Of a stretch of 64,000 bases of DNA, positions 61,285 to 64,000 are shown one piece after another (position 1 is the stretch's first letter; every line of letters starts with the position of its first letter). A program made the position numbers and the translations under genes. Below the pieces are notes generated by a model. That model was given only the letters and a program-made list of their open reading frames with translations, made no database searches and had not been told where the DNA came from. Source of the DNA: Anatilimnocola floriformis. Lineage in GTDB: Bacteria > Planctomycetota > Planctomycetia > Pirellulales > Pirellulaceae. The stretch is from NCBI RefSeq assembly GCF_024256385.1, contig NZ_JAMLFW010000001.1:248001-312000 (forward strand). The letters are read 5' to 3'.

Positions 61285-61692
61285 ATGACTTCTCGCCGAT
61301 TACTCAAAGCCGCCGAAGCCTTTCGTAGCGTGGTCAGCATGGCCATTCTCACCGAAGTGCGCGATCCTCGTGTCAAACACGTCACCGTGATTGGTGTCGA
61401 GGTGGCGCCCGATATGAAATCGGCCAAGGTCCACGTCTCGATCATGGGGGACGAAAAGCAGCAGGGCCTGGCGCTGCGCGGCTTGCAGAACAGCGCTGGC
61501 TTTCTGCAGAGCGTGATCGCCGAAAAGGTCGATGCCCGCTACACGCCCAAATTGACCTTTGTCATGGACAAAGGGGTCAAGCACTCGCTGGAAGTCGCAC
61601 GCATTCTCAAGGAAGTGCTGCCGTCCGACGAAACGGCAGAGGACATTTCCGCCGAACCGCCCCCTGTTGATGCAGCCGAGGAAGGTAACTGA
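61285..61692 (+). CDS. rbfA: Ribosome-binding factor A
   Basis: A 135-residue RbfA, a 16S rRNA maturation factor. ATG 61285 gives MTSRRLLKAAEAFRSVVSMA; a further 9 residues upstream are possible. LTEVRDPRVKHVTVIGVEVA, PDMKSAKVHVSIMGDEKQQG and RYTPKLTFVMDKGVKHS are typical KH-type RbfA segments. The last 20 residues are acidic (PSDETAEDISAEPPPVDAAE). Follows infB at 79 nt. Confidence 0.95.
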   Translation: MTSRRLLKAAEAFRSVVSMAILTEVRDPRVKHVTVIGVEVAPDMKSAKVHVSIMGDEKQQGLALRGLQNSAGFLQSVIAEKVDARYTPKLTFVMDKGVKHSLEVARILKEVLPSDETAEDISAEPPPVDAAEEGN

Positions 61693-61745
61693 ATTCGCCA
61701 GAATTCAGACGTTCGCTCGGCATCCCTGAATTCTGGCGAATTCAG
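61689..61745. repeat. Perfect 20-bp inverted repeat (repeat F), likely transcript end of infB-rbfA
   Basis: CTGAATTCGCCAGAATTCAG at 61689-61708 and CTGAATTCTGGCGAATTCAG at 61726-61745 are exact reverse complements with a 17-nt spacer. The left arm overlaps the rbfA stop. Each arm is itself nearly palindromic. It may act as a terminator (no T-run). Confidence 0.85.
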
Positions 61746-61824
61746 CTACAGCCCACCTAAATAATCTGCGTTTCCGCAGCAACCTGTACCCACAGTAACA
61801 ACGAACCAACCACTTTTGATTGAT

Positions 61825-62853
61825 ATGGCTGAGGCAGGCATGACAGGTTCCAATCGCGCCGCGATTTTGAGCAAAGTCCACAAGGTTCTCAAGAAGTACT
61901 ACAAGCCCACCGTGCCGCCAGCCGAGCGCGGCGTGCTGGAACATCTGCTCTACGCCTGCTGTCTCGAAAATGCCCGCGTCGAAGCAGCCGACGAAGCCTT
62001 TGCCAAACTGAAAGAACTCTTCTTCGATTGGAACGAGGTCCGTGTCACCACGACCACCGAGTTGGCCGAAGTGATGACCAGCATTCCCGATGCTTCGGCC
62101 GCGGCCACACGCATCAAGAAGTCGCTGCAGTCGGTCTTCGAAGCGAGCTACACGTTCGACCTCGACCCGCTGCAAAAGCAGAACCTCGGCAAAGCCGAAA
62201 AAGATCTCGAAAAGGTCACCGGTTCCTCGGCGTTTGTTCGCGCGTACGTCGTGCAGCATGCTCTTGGCGGCCATTCGATTCCGGTCAACAACGGCGCGAT
62301 CGATGCCCTCTACGCCGTCGGCGTGATCAGCGACGGCGAAGCCGAAAAGGGGCTTGTCCCCGGTGCTGAGCGAGCCATTCCCAAGAACAAGGGAGTTGAG
62401 TTCGGCTCGCTGCTGCAGCAGTTCGGCGCCGACCTGGCCGCTTCGCCCGGTTCGAGCAAGCTCCGCGCGATCCTCGGCGAAATTGACAGCCACTACAAGG
62501 AAAAGCTCGAAAAGCGAATCGCCATCCGCGAAGCGTTCGCCAAGCTGCCGGTCGTGCGCGAGAAGAAGCCGTTCGAACTGCCTGTTCCCACTCCCAAGCC
62601 CAATCCCGCTGCCGAAGCCAAGGCCAAGGAAGCAGCTGCCAAAGCTGAGAAGGCCAAAGCCGCTGAAAAGGCCGGCGACAAAAGCAAGGATAAATCGTCT
62701 GCCAAACCTGCTGGCGGCAAAGCCGAAGCCCCCAAGCCGGTCAGCAAGGACAAGCCGAAAGACAAGCCCAGCGACAAGCCGAAGTCCGACGCGAGCAAGC
62801 CCGCCGGCAAGAAGCCGGAACCCAAAGGCCTCGCCAAGAAGAAGCCTCGCTAA
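61825..62853 (+). CDS. Degenerate endonuclease III-like (HhH-GPD fold) protein with Lys-rich tail
   Basis: A 342-residue protein; start is ATG 61825 or ATG 61840, which has GAGGCAGGC directly upstream. Residues 15-190 resemble the endonuclease III fold: VLEHLLYACCLENARVEAAD, a middle helical region and GSSAFVRAYVVQHALGGHSIPVNNGAIDAL. That last part aligns with the HhH plus active-site helix of Nth, where the catalytic Lys and Asp sit. Here the Lys site is hydrophobic and V-D reads V-N, so glycosylase activity is unlikely. After 250 the tail is Lys/Ala/Pro-rich (AKAKEAAAKAEKAKAAEKAG), histone H1-like. It may be a DNA-binding structural protein. The family call is by eye. Confidence 0.55.
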   Translation: MAEAGMTGSNRAAILSKVHKVLKKYYKPTVPPAERGVLEHLLYACCLENARVEAADEAFAKLKELFFDWNEVRVTTTTELAEVMTSIPDASAAATRIKKSLQSVFEASYTFDLDPLQKQNLGKAEKDLEKVTGSSAFVRAYVVQHALGGHSIPVNNGAIDALYAVGVISDGEAEKGLVPGAERAIPKNKGVEFGSLLQQFGADLAASPGSSKLRAILGEIDSHYKEKLEKRIAIREAFAKLPVVREKKPFELPVPTPKPNPAAEAKAKEAAAKAEKAKAAEKAGDKSKDKSSAKPAGGKAEAPKPVSKDKPKDKPSDKPKSDASKPAGKKPEPKGLAKKKPR

Positions 62854-62911
62854 GCGCGCGCGCTGAACATGGTCCGCACCGCGGTCCCTCCACCTGTCAT
62901 CGAGAGCAGCC

Positions 62912-63274
62912 ATGCCCGAATACAAACACCTGCAACTGTCGCCAGCTCAAGGCACGAGTGGCCCGGCCGTAGTAGTTCGCCTGATCGACAGCAAGCTCCT
63001 CAAGCCGGAGTTGATCTTCGCCTTGCGTGACGAGCTGCTCAGCGTCGTGGACGAGGGAAACAAGAAGCTGGTGCTCGACTTCGCTGCGGTCGAAAGCTTC
63101 TCCTCGGAAACGCTTAACTCGCTGCTGCTCTTGAGCGACAAGGTCACCAAGGCCGGCGGCCAACTGCGGCTGTGCAATATTCGGCCGCTCGTGCAGAGCG
63201 TCTTCGAGATCACGCGCTTGACGGCCAAGTTCACCATCAAGCCGACCGAAGCCGAAGCTCTGGCCGATCTGTAA
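62912..63274 (+). CDS. STAS-domain protein (anti-sigma factor antagonist-like)
   Basis: A 120-residue STAS domain: VVVRLIDSKLLKPELIFALR, DELLSVVDEGNKKLVLDFAA, VESFSSETLNSLLLLSDKVT and GGQLRLCNIRPLVQSVFEIT. These are the SpoIIAA/RsbV beta-alpha units. The usual D-S-[ST]-G-L phospho-loop reads S-S-E-T-L here, so control by phosphorylation may differ. Probably part of a partner-switching or stress/polarity pathway. The next gene is a second STAS protein. Confidence 0.85.
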   Translation: MPEYKHLQLSPAQGTSGPAVVVRLIDSKLLKPELIFALRDELLSVVDEGNKKLVLDFAAVESFSSETLNSLLLLSDKVTKAGGQLRLCNIRPLVQSVFEITRLTAKFTIKPTEAEALADL

Positions 63275-63474
63275 GCTTCCGCTGCCAGCCCTTGCATTGC
63301 ATTCACTCAGGGGCTGGAGTAATTTGACGCTTAGTTGCCGTGCCCAGGTGCTGGCAATCATTTTTGCAACCTTTTTCGGCCGTCTCATCCCGGCCTCTGT
63401 TTTTTGAACCATCGTCGCCCATCTGCCCCGTCCTCCTTCGTGGGGCGGCACTGGCGACCTGGGGAGCAGTCAGC

Positions 63475-63840
63475 ATGGCGGTTTATCGGCGAATTGAGTT
63501 GGCAAGTTTCAGCGGCACCACCGGCGAAGTGACTCTGGTCCGCTTCGTCGATCGCAAGATCATCGACGCCACCAACATCCAAGAGCTCGGCGACGAGCTC
63601 TTCAGCCTCGTCGAAAAAGACGCCAAGAAGCTGCTGGTGCTCAACTTTGCCAACGTCGAATTTCTCTCGTCGGCCGCGCTCAACAAGCTGATCATCCTCG
63701 AGAAGAAGGTCAAAGCTCACAGCGGCAAAATGCGTCTGTGCAATCTGCGGCCGGAGATTTATGAAGTCTTCGCCATCACCCGCTTGAATCAATTGTTCGA
63801 CATCAAGGGAACCGAAGGCGAAGCCTTGACCGGGTTGTAG
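63475..63840 (+). CDS. STAS-domain protein, second copy
   Basis: A 121-residue STAS protein, ATG 63475 with GGGGAG upstream; the 45 residues of ORF before it look non-coding. VTLVRFVDRKIIDATNIQEL, DAKKLLVLNFANVEFLSSAA and SGKMRLCNLRPEIYEVFAIT follow the same layout as the first STAS gene. The phospho-loop reads S-S-A-A-L. Paralogous or paired with the STAS protein 200 nt upstream. Confidence 0.85.
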   Translation: MAVYRRIELASFSGTTGEVTLVRFVDRKIIDATNIQELGDELFSLVEKDAKKLLVLNFANVEFLSSAALNKLIILEKKVKAHSGKMRLCNLRPEIYEVFAITRLNQLFDIKGTEGEALTGL

Positions 63841-63982
63841 TTTTTCACACTGCCGCCGAGCGCCGCTCCGGGCACCTGCTTTGCCGGTCGCGGTCGATCG
63901 CCCGGCAATCGTGGCGTTGCATTTGTCGTTCTGGGGCGGACGGGATGCCCGCCGTGCTTCTCTCCTCGCATACGGACGAGAC

Positions 63983-64000
63983 ATGCCACCGGACTGGAAT
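63983..64000 (+). CDS. Possible start of a gene running off the window
   Basis: ATG 63983 starts MPPDWN and reaches the window edge. It could be the next gene in the STAS cluster, but only six codons are visible and no strong ribosome-binding site is present. Confidence 0.25.

Noticed and set aside
63350-63370. CTGGCAATCATTTTTGCAA before the second STAS gene
   Set aside because: GG and GC are 11 nt apart, one more than the sigma-54 spacing, so not called.

Overview
The window looks like the chromosome of a Planctomycetota bacterium, probably close to Pirellulales (inference). The signs are several DUF1559 pseudopilin-like proteins (one with a downstream small lipoprotein), a formylglycine sulfatase, an ECF sigma factor paired with a very large Ser/Thr kinase-WD40 protein, membrane proteins ending in prokaryotic RING fingers, homodimeric pyruvate dehydrogenase, zinc-ribbon and YHS/TRASH proteins, and high G+C with many dispersed palindromic repeats. 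I see no rRNA, intact tRNA, CRISPR array, transposase or prophage. It is mostly ordinary chromosome with short operons and one accessory-looking patch around 14.2-18.1 kb.

Layout: 0-2.1 kb, N-terminal part of a secretin-like protein (minus strand, runs off the left edge). 2.7-8.7 kb, ClC transporter, an alpha/beta-hydrolase that appears to lack its nucleophile, and PolX. 8.8-14.2 kb, two DUF1559/lipoprotein sets flanking a lipase-like lipoprotein. 14.2-18.1 kb, VOC protein, a frameshifted CrtO-like acyltransferase, a subtilase with a small I9-like partner, and an AT-rich gap. 18.2-22.6 kb, zinc ribbon, FliN-like, thioredoxin/YHS and HTH proteins. 23-29 kb, MFS transporter, sulfatase and the overlapping rph-thiE-CYTH operon. 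29.3-36.9 kb, sigma/kinase pair, CtpA-type protease, orphan DNA methyltransferase and a Lys-rich protein. 36.9-42.7 kb, Dus, aceE and aceF.

42.7-47.8 kb is the most unusual block. Six genes lie head to tail on the minus strand: two zinc-ribbon/TM/DUF1559 paralogues, three TM/RING-finger paralogues with identical metal-ligand spacing, and a CPBP-family intramembrane protease (apparently frameshifted). Some junctions are only 1-3 nt. I propose it as a candidate envelope-associated system of unknown function.

47.8-53.6 kb holds an EEP-family hydrolase, a redoxin, a GT39 glycosyltransferase and small proteins. 53.7-57.6 kb is a stress/envelope cluster (Dps, PRC-barrel, DUF1328, DUF3309) around an NtrC-type sigma-54 activator. 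Three good -24/-12 promoters (GG-N10-GC) face the activator, DUF1328 and DUF3309 genes, which suggests a compact local sigma-54 regulon. 58.1-64 kb has infB-rbfA, a degenerate endonuclease III-like protein with a Lys-rich tail and two STAS-domain proteins.

Gene starts were chosen from ribosome-binding sites and family N-termini where these were visible. All function calls come from reading motifs by eye; no database search was run.
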